Below are positions 45,701 to 57,700 of a stretch of 64,000 nt of DNA, one piece after another. Location of the stretch: positions 19,115,664-19,179,663 of the forward strand of contig OZ022257.1 in NCBI GenBank assembly GCA_963978905.1, written 5' to 3'. Position 1 is the first letter of the stretch; each line of letters opens with the position of its first letter. The notes under the pieces are model-generated. The model ran no database searches. It saw only the letters and a list, made by a program, of their open reading frames with translations, and was not told the DNA's origin. A program made the position numbers and the translations under genes. The stretch is from Trichostrongylus colubriformis (Eukaryota > Nematoda > Chromadorea > Rhabditida > Trichostrongylidae).

Positions 45701-46360
45701 TTCAAAATTCCCTCTCTCCGTCTCTCTCATCCTATTACAGTACAACCCCTCGCAGTCTCCTCGCACACCCTCTTTTTTCTCCCTTAGCTTTCAACTTCTT
45801 TGTTCCACAACTTTACCATGTTTTCTTCTTTCCTTCATTATCCTGTTTTGTTAGGTGCTAATTCATCACAGCTTCAGGTACTATTCAAGGTAGAAGTTCA
45901 ATGTTAGAGGTGAACTGGCTATCAGTGGCAAAACATAAACCAACTTTAGACTGCAACAGTCTTTTTGAAGGCTGTCCGCACATTTGTACGACTTCATTCA
46001 GCTGGGAACAAGGGTTCGTTCCCGATAAGGACAATGGCATAAAGGCACTGGAAGGGGACGTTGAGAGATAGCAGGTCTGGGACTGATAATGATTACAATT
46101 TGCTATCGTAAAGTCATTGCAAACATTAAACATTAAAAGATAACACATGCTTCCGATAACAAGAAAACATAGAATGCATACGAGATTATTATCACTTCTC
46201 GAAGGCGGAAGTGGGGGGGAGGGGGGGGGGGGAGAGTGAAATAGACAGCACCGAAGGGCAATGGCCGTCATCACTGCAAGCCTGATTGCAAGCAAGGTGA
46301 GACTCCAGATACCAGCTTGGTAGGTCCGCCAACGGTGTTGAAACGGTCTCCCGAGCACTA
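42745..46360. other. intergenic, no complete gene recognised
   Basis: Possible isolated exons with good donors occur at 44290-44365 (plus) and about 44988-45034 (minus, ending FRQ before GTATGT). Neither could be joined to anything. A fragment related to the 11148 hairpin lies at about 45415-45475. Confidence 0.35.
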
Positions 46361-47108
46361 CAGGGGGTGCCAAAAAAAGTAATTTTGTCTCGTCCACTTT
46401 CACCCCGCTTTAGTCGAACTACTGCAAATTCTGTTGAGGTGAGGTATTCACATCCCCAGATTCAAGAGCAGACCTCACTCTATACTATACTCCGTGGCAG
46501 CCTTCTGCACGAGCAGGAACGGGAGCGAGGAAAGAGTGAACAAGATGTGTCACCTCAACTGGGCAAAATCCGAAATTTCGTCGCCCTCGTTTACAACCTT
46601 GCTGAGGTCCGTTCACTCTGGGTACCTAAGGGGATTCATACAGGGTGGTGTTCTTTAGGATCCCGCTTTTTTCGGGTTCCTAGCGCCCTTCGTTTCCAAG
46701 AGCCAAAACGTGCACTTACCATTGAAACCCCTCCCGAGGCGGATTTGGGCATGAAAATGATACTTCGGATCATAGCAGCCTTGTCCAAGCAGCAGGGTCT
46801 CTGTGACTTCCATGAACCGAAGGGCCAATCCTTAGGAAGCTTCCCACAAAAGACCTACCATGGAACCCGGCTCCACTGTTTTAAGGGGACCTTGATACCG
46901 TGGGTGCTCCGAAGCCCGACTGCCCCCCTTAAAGGTTCTATATTTTTATGGAAATGAAAGTAGTGAGTCTAAGCTCGTTCCTGCTCTTAGAGGAACATTT
47001 CGGGAATATTTTGCCCCAATACTTTCATTTCTTTCGTTTCCCTATGTTTTGTATAATTGGGAGATGTGAGCCGTGGGCAAAATTACTTTTTTTTTTTGGC
47101 ACCCCCTG
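46361..47108. mobile_element. 748-bp TIR element, class not assigned
   Basis: Ends CAGGGGGTGCCAAAAAAAGT and complement, flanked by TA, as for Tc1/mariner elements. A 196-codon open frame at 46367-46957 begins inside the terminal repeat and has no transposase motif, so the element looks non-autonomous. Confidence 0.7.
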
Positions 47109-49469
47109 TAGCTCTTGGAATGCGAATGAACAAATGTACAAAAATACAAAAACAAACAAAAAACTGAGACGCAAAAAAGCAGCTACTTTCTTTTGCCTTT
47201 TACATGTTTCTTGCAGAAGTGCTTCTGAACTCTCTAGGGTTACAGCAACTCCCAAGGCAATAAGAAGTGTCGATTCTTATTCATGAAAGATTCCTCAATA
47301 CAAGGCAAAAGCGCCCCGCGATTATTGAGAATGACTAGTAAAGACATCAAGAGAAGCTGCAACTTTCAGTAAGTGTATTCTCACAAAATTTTCAGCCGTG
47401 CTGAAAGATAACTAAAGTATTACTTCAGAAATTTTGTTGATAATGTAATCAAAAAAGGAGGTATCAGCATCAAGTTCTAATGGTCGCTCTGTGTGGACAT
47501 CGCCTTGATGAGTGCATCGTAGACAAAATGAAGTGATCGTCCTTCCAGGATAGCAAACATCACATGTTGTGGCTATCTTCGGGGAGAGAAGTAAAATTTG
47601 ATTTTGCAGGGGTCCATCTTTCGTACAGCGCGCAAGACGCTTTTTTGTAATACAATATTATTGGGAGTGACTTGCTCAGTAGAGTTGCCGCATGATACTG
47701 CAACTCTCGAGCCCGCTATCTGGATAGTTATAAAATCCGTGTATTTTAATCTTTTCAAATTCGAAGAAACAATTGCAGCGACTATGTATGATCTTCAAGT
47801 TTTCTGCTAGACATGAAAATGAACTGCTACGTCGATGTTCATTTTTGTGACTACGGTGCCGTGATGAGAGTAGATCATGAAATCCTCCGATGTTTGCGGT
47901 AGTAGTGAGGCTTGCATGAGGTCTCCCATGCTTCCTGAACTGCAAGCGCAGGTTAACCTTTTCTAACCCTTTGATACACGTGCGTGCATTGCTTGAGATA
48001 AGGAGCTCGAGTAGAGATGTCATTTTCCGTCTTCAAGAACGCTGAGAACAATATCGACTGAGGGACGGTATTACCAATATCGTTGTGACGTAGATTTTTC
48101 CAAGATATGGCTCCACCTTTCAGAATTCGTAGCGTGGTAGATACGACTGAGCCTTCTATTTGGGTAATGGTTTTGGCGTCAACGTTACAACGTTATACTT
48201 CCAAACTTCTGTAGGAGTTTATGAAGCAAATAGTTGAAAGGCTTGTCAGCAGTGCATAAAGTCGATAGAACAGACAGTTCAGGGTGCAAAAAAAACCCTT
48301 CACAGGCATGATATCTACACCTCCTGGAGCAGAAGGTATGGCCTGCATTGTTTCACAATGCTTGAAATTCACCCATTTTAGCCGCTGGTGCCCTGTTTCT
48401 ACAGGTGTTTGACCTGCAGCTGTCAGCGAAGTGGAGCGACGAACGAATTCGCGGGCTATGCATGTCCTGATCATGTGTTAAGAAACCAAAATCTTTTATG
48501 TCAAAAATAATTGATCAGCTTTCACTTTTCTAATCAACTCTGTCATTTCCCTTTCTTACGACTTAAGTGTACTAGAATAGAAACGCTCCTTACTCCAACA
48601 TTTCATAATTGTGACTCTCATTTCATATAGACTTTGCAAGGAAGAAATGACTAAAGGAGCAACTTAAAAATAGAGTTAAATGTTGAATGTAGTTATCGCT
48701 TTTGTTATAATATATTATATTACAAATTCGATTCTACAATAGACACATAATGCCTTGAGTGTACTGAAGTCGATGATGTTTCCTACACTCGAACAAAGTT
48801 GAATGATTTTTTTACATTTTAATGAGATTTAGAGTGTGAAGAAGTTCAGGAGGATTCCTTTTGAAGTTCACATCGTGTTCGCTGAAATAAAAACGAGTTT
48901 AGCTACCCAGGTTCCGAACGCATTAGAAGACGCCAGGGAACTTGTTAGACAAGGTAGTGCGCCGTCATTATTCCATCACTAGAGCCGTGAAGATTACTCA
49001 AACCTCTCAGCGTCTCAAGGTCTGCTAATTAACAGCTATTTCTGTTGTGAACACAGGAACACCGACATTGGCGAAGAAATGTTAAACTAGTCGAGGAATC
49101 CCTATCGTTTCTCGTACTGAAAACTTCATCGAGCATCCCATTTAGGTGAAGTCCACTTGTTTGGATAATGTGGAAACTGTGATATATCTCCACCTTGTGG
49201 TGGTGGAATCTCGTAGTTTTGCTCTCACCTGTCGTAGGCTCTCACAGTGACCCTGTTTTCTTACCGAACTCTTTTCTTTTCTGGATGCTTCTCCTGTCCT
49301 TTTTCGGGACGTTTTTCCTGTAAGAGAAGGGAGGTGGAGATCTGGCCCGGATGATGTGTGGAAATCACTGTGGGCTACGGGAGTGGATCCTATGTCTTCC
49401 CTGTTAGAAGTCCCCTAATTTCGAGTGAGCAGCGTCAAGTGCGCGACATGTACATCCATCTGGTAACTT
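47109..49469. other. intergenic, no gene recognised
   Basis: A few open frames of 60-115 codons without family motifs. Confidence 0.35.
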
Positions 49470-50011
49470 AAAGGCAGCTTTAGGGGAAATTCGGACGAAA
49501 CGTGAAAGAAGTAGTATATATGAAAGCCGAGATGCCTAGTATCAGGACAGTGGAGAAAAAATGGATGGAAATAGCCAGAAACCCGAGAAATAGGACCCCT
49601 TCCCACCGTTGATTCTAGGCGCGGACGACCTTTCCGCCAGGAGGCGGGTAGTCCGCATAGCTTTTCCATTGGCATTACCAAGACGTAAACATGAAGGTAT
49701 GTTCGGAAATGCGACTGCATCTATTTCATGTGGTGAGCTTCAAGCTGAAAGTGAGAAAGCGCGCTCGATACATTCAATCCTGCCGATCTCCTTGACCAAC
49801 CGCACCGTGACCAACCCCTAATCACGTCGCCTGGAGGCGGGCTGTCCTTGTCCAAGGCGGCTTGTCCTGACGAGGCCGCCTCCGGCCACAGCTCAAGGGA
49901 GCGCCTTCCGCAGGGGATTCCGCCATGCATAGGCCTTTCAGACCCGTAGTTTTTCACTCAATGACCCTTTTGGGATTTCTTATCACCCACATTATCCCTA
50001 ACACTGTCTTT
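49470..50011. mobile_element. MITE-B copy 2 with TTAA duplication
   Basis: Ends AAAGGCAGCTTTAGGGG and ACACTGTCTTT, with TTAA shared at both junctions. Interior as 41440-41990. Confidence 0.8.
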
Positions 50012-50651
50012 AACCTACGTAAGAGGTGAAGAGAAGACTGGGCATGTTGAAATGACGAGGCCGAGGCACCGAACTGTAGACTTCGGAAAAGAGTGATACC
50101 AGAATGGATTTCATTGTTTAATAAGGTCAATGAGAACCATTTTCGTTTGCTGACACTATATGAAGCCACCAGCATCGCTGGCATACAATATTGCGCGTAT
50201 CACATAAGGTAGAAATGCAGTAATGTGCATATGGTAGGCTCGAACTATGCCGATGGTGATTCGAAATGAGCCCATGTTTCACTCTACTGTGTGATGCCCG
50301 CAATTTGACGATATGCCAATGATTAAAGTAAACACAGAACAAACTCATATTCAGAACGAACCGCAGAAACTTCAGAAATTGCGAAGAAGTTGTTGGCCAT
50401 ACGACTGAAAAGACCCGTTTCCCTAGCTTCGAAGTTGCACCAAATGTACGCAATATCATGCACACATTTCCTCATGTTGCGATAGATGTTTGCAAGAGAT
50501 CTCTTCTTGTCAGTCGTTATCAGTTCTGATCATCCACCACTGATATCCCCTACCACCTCCTCTTTCCATGACAGTTCATAAGATCAGGATCATGTGATTG
50601 CTGGTACGTGAGTGGTGAGATCCCTTGAAATAATTGAAACATTTCTGGGAA

Positions 50652-51122
50652 TGGGTGTGTGCTATTAGGACAGAAAATTCGCAATGCGGCGTCTGGCTTG
50701 CGATGTGGTGGTGCGAGCTACATACTACTTTACGCACCGTACTCGATAGCAATGACGGTGCTCTACGCCTTTCTAGGCGTAATCGCTTCAGAACTCAAGG
50801 GGAACGACGCTTCTGGGTGTATATCGTTAGGACAGAAACGTCGCGGGCCGTGTTCTGCACGCGACGGGATGGTGCGAGCTATGCGCGCTGTATTGGATGG
50901 GTCTTGAAGCGATGACGGTGCTCTACGCCACATTTTAGGCGTAATCGCTTCAGGACTCAACTAATACGGCGCGCATAGCTCGCGCCATCCCGTCGCGTTC
51001 CGAACACGGCCACGCGATGTTTCTGTCCTAACGATATACACCCCGACCCGCCTATATTGCACTATCGCATCGCGCGCCGAACGCGGCCATTCGAATTTTC
51101 TGTCCAAATGGCATACATCCTC
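50652..51122. mobile_element. MITE-E, outer copy
   Basis: The left end (GTGTGTGCTATTAGGACAG) is mirrored by CTGTCCAAATGGCATACATC on the right. It is interrupted by a second member of the family at 50815-51046. Confidence 0.65.
50815..51046. mobile_element. MITE-E, inner nested copy
   Basis: GGGTGTATATCGTTAGGACAG and complement at its two ends, with inverted GCGACGGGATGGTGCGAGC inside. It carries the GACGGTGCTCTACGCC / GGCGTAATCGCTTCA centre also seen in the outer copy. Confidence 0.7.
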
Positions 51123-51745
51123 TCCGAAAGCCAGCCAGTACAATATATCAGAAGTTTGGGACACACTACACTTCGCCTAGTTTTTGTGAGCGGTTTAAAC
51201 TGCTACAAAAAAGAATATCTGCAGCGTACGACTTTGCGAAGGCTTATGCTGCGCCCAGAGATCATTCACATTAGATTCAGCAAATACGATTTATATTGCA
51301 TCTATGATCTGAAACAGAAATATGATCAAAGTTAATGGCAAGATGAGAGGTAAATTTCAGCTCATAGGCACGTTTAATACTTCGATGATCCTGCTCTACC
51401 ATGTGTTATCCACGTCAAGATCTATAGTGAACTGCTGGAAGTTCTGAAACACAGAGGGATGCCTTAAAATGCATGTTTGTCAAGAAAACAAGGAAGAAGT
51501 GCCCTGTGACGAAAAACGATAAAAATGAAGCGCTTATGAAATGTAGAATGCAATGTTTGTGAGGAAACCGTTCGTCGTTTTCCTCATACCGTTGAATAAA
51601 CAGCCGATAAAAAAATCCAGGTTGAAGGTTTCGGAGGGTTTATGCTATCTTCTTGTTGTCAAGTTTGTTGATACTCAGCAGACTATGTGTCAACAAAATT
51701 TACACCTATAAAAGTTCTTCTTGGAAGGGTGACATAGTAAGCATC

Positions 51746-54700
51746 ATGAGATGTCACTGCTTTTTGTTACTCCTCAGCTTTCCATTGCTCTCGCTTCAGA
51801 AACGACACAGATCATATTTGGTGGGCTATTGTGACTGATTCAACAATAACAAACTTTTCGAAATATATCTTTTCAATACTATGTCCCAATAAATTTTGTT
51901 ATTTTTTTACTTGTAGGATAAAAGTAGGGATAGTGGGCGCTAAGTTTTTTCTCCTGTGGGATGAAAATAGTGATAAAGGGCACCAGTACTAGTTATGCAT
52001 CTCACTATCGGTATCGTCAGGTTTGAAATAATCCGCAGTTGCTTGATTGATTGCCCACATCATAGTACCGTGTGCCGGACTGCGTCAATCGCGTCTAATT
52101 TTTGCCTTCTGCGCTCGGCGCCAGTCTAGTCAGCGGCTGCCTCTCACGAATAGGTTGTGAAGAGCGCATAGAGTGCAAATAGAACCAATAGCAAGGGTTC
52201 CTGTAGATACAGCATGCTGGTGGGTGTACCCTTATGTCAGGATTTCGCACCGCGGAATGTCGCAAGCGGGCATTGCGGACGAGCCAAAGGCGCCATGTTG
52301 TGGGGTTCCGAGGCGATTACAAGTCAACTGCGTATCGCGCCCCTGGCATTAGCGTGTAATCGTTCTGAGACCCAAAAACCGCGATGCGCATAGCTCGCAC
52401 ACACTGCATCCCACGCAGCTCGTCGTCGTGCGAAATCCCAACATAAGGGTATACCCCATGTTGGTGATGACTTGCGTATACACTCATGGGTGATGGATTT
52501 AACCTTTATCTACAATGAACATTAAAAAAAATAAAAATGATACGTATAATTATGTGTATTATTTAGCCACGAGGATTACTTTCCCTTATACTGTGTCTTT
52601 TAAAAAAAAATAAAAATGATACGTATAGTTATGTGTATTATTTAGCCACGAGGATTACTTTCCCTTTTACTGTGTATTTTTGTTTATTCAGACCAATGAG
52701 GCAGACAAGAGCGGCGAACGTACCATCAACGTAAACGGCGAATCGCGGTACGTTGCCATTTGCTTTCTGTATGTTAGATCATAGCTATCAAAAATGAATC
52801 GAGATTCTCGCAAAAATACGTGAATGGGAACTTATTAGAGAAATACTATTAGAGATAATCAAAAATGACAACAAAAAGCTGGGAAAAATTATCGAACTGA
52901 GCATGGGTGTGTGCCATTAGGACCGACAATTCGTGTGGCCACGTTGACGCGCGACGAGATGGTGCGAGATAGGGGCACCGTACTAGTTAAGTCTTGAAGC
53001 GATTACGCCTGAAATAATACATACATAGCACCATTCGTTCGAAGACCCATTCCACTACGGCGCGCACCATCGGGTCGCAACACGAACTTTCGTCCTAATG
53101 GCACACCCGAGGGAGGTAGTGGCACACCCGAGGGAGGTGGCACATGGCGGACGTCGCAAGACAAACTTCCGTCCCAATGGCACACCCGAGGGAGGTGGTG
53201 GTATAGTGACAGGTGGCGCGCACCCCACTCTTGTGGTGCGGTGATGAAGTCGCGTATCCACGCCAGCCCAGGCCATTAAAGCCCAATAATTGCGGGATCG
53301 ATGGACCGACACCAGACCCGTCGGGGAGGATAAAAGCACTGATTTGTATATCGGCTGACCACCGTAAGTCATTGCATGGGCCATATCACACCAGCCTCCA
53401 CGATTCTGAATGTAACTGAATGTGTGGCGCATCCCAAGAAGAGATTGATTAACAAAATAAGCAAAAATTATCCTTTTATTTTAATGGCACAGACCTACTG
53501 AGCATTTGGTGCGAGCATCATCCTTCAAAAAGTTGCGACTCTTCAGGCCTCAAAAAGCGTGTTCAGTTTGTCGGAAGGGAATGAGATGCTCAGGTATTCA
53601 TTCTGGTTTTTTTATGATACGCAGGCGTTAAATTGGAGGTTAAATACGTGGCCTATCCCAAAGGAATCACAAACAATTGCTCACTTCATTTCCTGCCCGT
53701 TTAGTGGATCCATCAATAACTTCGTAAGTTGGTATCACTGAGTTTATTATGGAGATACGGAGGGCATGGGGTTGGGTTGCGAGATCACAGGACAGCTGCT
53801 GCTCTACACAGTCTCATGATCCTTCTTCAAGTTATTTCGATGAAACCTAGGTAATACAATTTGGTTTAAGCTCTCTTAACATCCTTTTTTTCAGATTGGT
53901 TCACATGGATGGAGACATGATTATTAATAGTGCATTAGTGCATAAACAGCAAACAATGAGAAGGAAACGATGGGCCTATCGTGACTCCTTTTATCCGGAA
54001 ACAATATGGCAGGATGGTGTCCCGTATGAATTCGATCCAAGTGTTTGTATGTTGTTTTATGTACTTGACAAGTACACGTCCACAATGAGAACTTGTCCAG
54101 AATATTGATTCGGTCCCAAGGATTCGTCAGTTCCTCAAAGGAATCGTCCACGGAAAAATGAGTTTTCGTTTGACCAATATGCTTATGTTGTATTTGCCTA
54201 ATGTGGGCCTCATGCAAAATTTCACGCGAAAAAAAGGTGAATCTGGCTGAGATATAACACCACAAAGTACGTCCAGGTGGGCGGGGCCTCCGAGAAAAAG
54301 CCTCGTCCCGTCGTCTGCCGCCGTTGGGAACGGAAAGTGGGACTGTTCACGTAACCTTTTGCTCCTACGATGCGTCTCCGACTACGGCGGACGAGGGGAC
54401 GAGGCTTTTACTGGGAGGCCCCGCCCGCCCGGACGTACTTTGTGGCGCTTGTATCTCAGCCACATTCACATTTTTCCGCGTGGAATTTTGCATGAGGCCC
54501 ACAGTAGGAAGATACATTATAAACATATATGTAAGACAAAAACTCATTTTCCGTGGACGATCCATTAAATAGCCAAATTCTACATTTTCAGCAAATATTT
54601 CTGAAACAAGTCTCACGCGCGCAATGAAATTTTGGCAAGACAACACGTGCGTAACGTTTCGACCACGTAGCAACGAAACCCAGTACATTCTCTATACCTG

Positions 54701-57700
54701 TAAGTAACCAATAGGTTGACTATACACTCATCAGCTTTAAACTACCTGGTCCGCGAGTATTTTTCAGCGGAAAATCGTGGATGCTTCTCGACAGTGGGAA
54801 GGGATACGAGCCAACCAGCGCAACCAGTGAACATCGGTAGAGGGTGTCAGCATGTAAGTGTTCTATAAAAACTCTCTGCAAAAGGATGCAAGAGTAATGA
54901 GTAGCAAGTAGTAGAGTAGTAAGCAATTATTTTTCAGAATAAATCACTTACTCAGTTTCTTTCGTATTGTAGGAGCCTTCGAAGGGGCACTCATATTTAA
55001 AATTTAAAAATTTGTTCCCAATCCGAAAACATAGGCCTGGTTCGCAGCCTATGTTTTCGTGGGCACTCTCCAGCCTCAGACCCTTCCCCAAGAGAGTGGG
55101 GTGAATGCTTTGGCCGCGTGCAGCGCGAGCTCCTCAAACCATTTCCGCCGTGGCTTTGCTACTCGATCTCAAATTTGGTAGAGGCAACTTCTACTTTCAA
55201 GAACCTACAGGGGCAATCTAAGGATCATCCTGGGTGACGGTTGGGGTCCACATGGTAAGTGAGGTCACTATTACGCCGTGGCCACGCCCATTCGCGCGCG
55301 GCGAACTGCAGTCGCACAGGCAGAGATCGAAACAAACCCTAGTTTAGCAGAACAGCAAATAACGAACGCAAAATAAAGGCCGCATTGATCGATTAAGCGA
55401 GGAGAGCCACAACTTGGCAAGTTGCCTTTGGGTTCTGAGACAACTCGGATATTTTGCGAAGCATCGCCGAGCGTGGTAAGCCGACCTCAGGCCAGTGTCA
55501 AAACTCGTGTGTCTCGACATGTACACGACTATCCTGATCGCTCCCCATCCAACCGATGTGGTTGCTTTTGCCTGTGTCTAATGATATGATGTGTACATGA
55601 GTAATATTAAATCGCCAAAATACAGAATCACGTGAATCCGTAGAAGTCTCTTGCTTTTTACATGACAGAATATACATGACCACAGAAAACCTTTGTATTG
55701 CTCAGATAGATATACGGAACGCCTTCCGAACCTATACACTTTATTTTACTTGCGAAGCATCATATACACACTCACACTCACAGTGGTCATATGGGAGGAC
55801 CGTCAGTTAGTAACACACAGCTGTATCAGCGATTTGTTCCATGAAACCGAAGTATCTTAGAATTTATAGGTTACAAATACTATTTCTATTATTTAGTTCG
55901 GTATAACCACTCACGAGATCGCTCATGCTCTCGGTCTGTTTCACCATCAACAACGCTATGACCGAGATGAATACATTACGTTCAACGAAGAAAATGTGCA
56001 ATTCAGATATTGGCTGAACTTTGCCAAGGTGACTTTGCTCGGAAAGTTCGTTTATACTCGCTCTACAGCAGGTGTATTACAGATCCCAAGCAAATATCTC
56101 GATACCTATGATCTACCGTATGATGTTGGCAGCGTCATGCATTACACTCCAACCGAGTAAATGACACCTGGTCCTATTTCTTTTCGTTCTCAAAGAACTC
56201 TTCGCAATTTTCAGATTCTCCGAAAACGAATATCTTTACGCGCTTACCGCTAAGGACCCAAATTTGCAAGGCACTATGGGTTCGATGGATGGTCCATCTT
56301 TCCTCGATGTGCAGATAATCAACAGGCATTACCAGTGTTACGGTGAGCATAAGAACGTAAAAGGAACAGTGAAGCTCAGTCGCTTCTAAAGCTTACTCTT
56401 TTCAGAAGATTTGAAGTACAGAAAGTAACGACGATATACAGTAATCAAAAAATACTTAGCTACATAATTAGTTCACACTTCAGCTTAATCAGAAATTGAA
56501 GCAAAGTCCAGTAGGGATAAGTTATATAAAGGCCTAATGGAAAGGTTTAAGAGATAGGATAAGTGAATGAAGTTGCGAAACAAATGGCAATGAGTTATCT
56601 CCGCGAAAGTTATGAAAGTGGTGTGAATTTGCGTCAACCTGCGTTCTATTTGCCGCCCAAAATTACTGTAAGCCAAACTTCCTCAGTTTGTATGCTTGTG
56701 ATATTAATGCTGACTCGTTCAGATGCTTGCAATGCAACTGAGAACAAACCTCGCTGTCTCAACGGAGGATACGTGGACCCCAAAAACTGTACTGCTTGCA
56801 AGTGGGTTTCTCCCAATTGTCTCGCGCTAGTCATACTACATACTGAGCCCTCTTGTAGGTGCCCAACAGGATTTGGTGGAGATGTCTGTCAACTGATTGC
56901 CTCATCAGCTCCTATTCGATGTGGTGGCCTCATACCGACAACTTCATCGCTGACCAGAATGAGAATCCGACTCTCTTCAGGAGGTCCACGGCGGAAATGT
57001 GTCTACCATATAAGGGTAACCGCCTTTTGCATTTGCGAACATTTGCAGTCAGAAATTCGAATGCTGTATATTCTAGGCCCCACCTAACCGTCGGGTCATG
57101 ATTGGCCTGAAATCTGTACTTGGACATTGTCAAGAAGGATGCTATACAACAGCGGTGGAAATGAAAATGGCAGGCGACTTTCGTCCAGTTGGCTACAGGT
57201 GGGAATGGAACTATTTGACTTGGTACTGCGCTTGCTCTTTTTGACGGAGAATCTTCATGTGAAATCTCCTTTAAACCAACTTATTTGAAAATCGACACCT
57301 GAAAGTGAGCAGATGTAGGTGTCAGGGACCAGTACTGAGTTGAGAGAAACAACACGCGACTGCGACTACCTTGAAGGAGTCATTCACGAATATTCAAGCT
57401 GTTCTATTACCCATATATTTATGATGAATTCGCTTGCTGAGGACCACATACAGAGTTCCACACGGAAAACCAGGAATTCGGCTGAGGCAGAGCTTCTTAA
57501 ACCACCGGGAGTAAGATGTCGAGAGCGAATACAGCGGATTTTTTAACCACACCATCCTTTCGCTTACTTTCCCATCCACTGTCTCGCCTGGTTGTTACTA
57601 AAATTACTTCACATCATCATGAATGAACGAATTACACCCTACAAGACAACAAATGACATTTCCTGCAGCGAGCAACTCGGAAAGGCGATGTCACAGTTCG

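Noticed and set aside
46367..46957. 196-codon frame as a host gene
   Set aside because: It lies entirely within a TA-flanked inverted-repeat element and has no known domain; kept only as a finding.
47676..48023. 115-codon minus-strand frame
   Set aside because: No motif and no splice context; likely chance.
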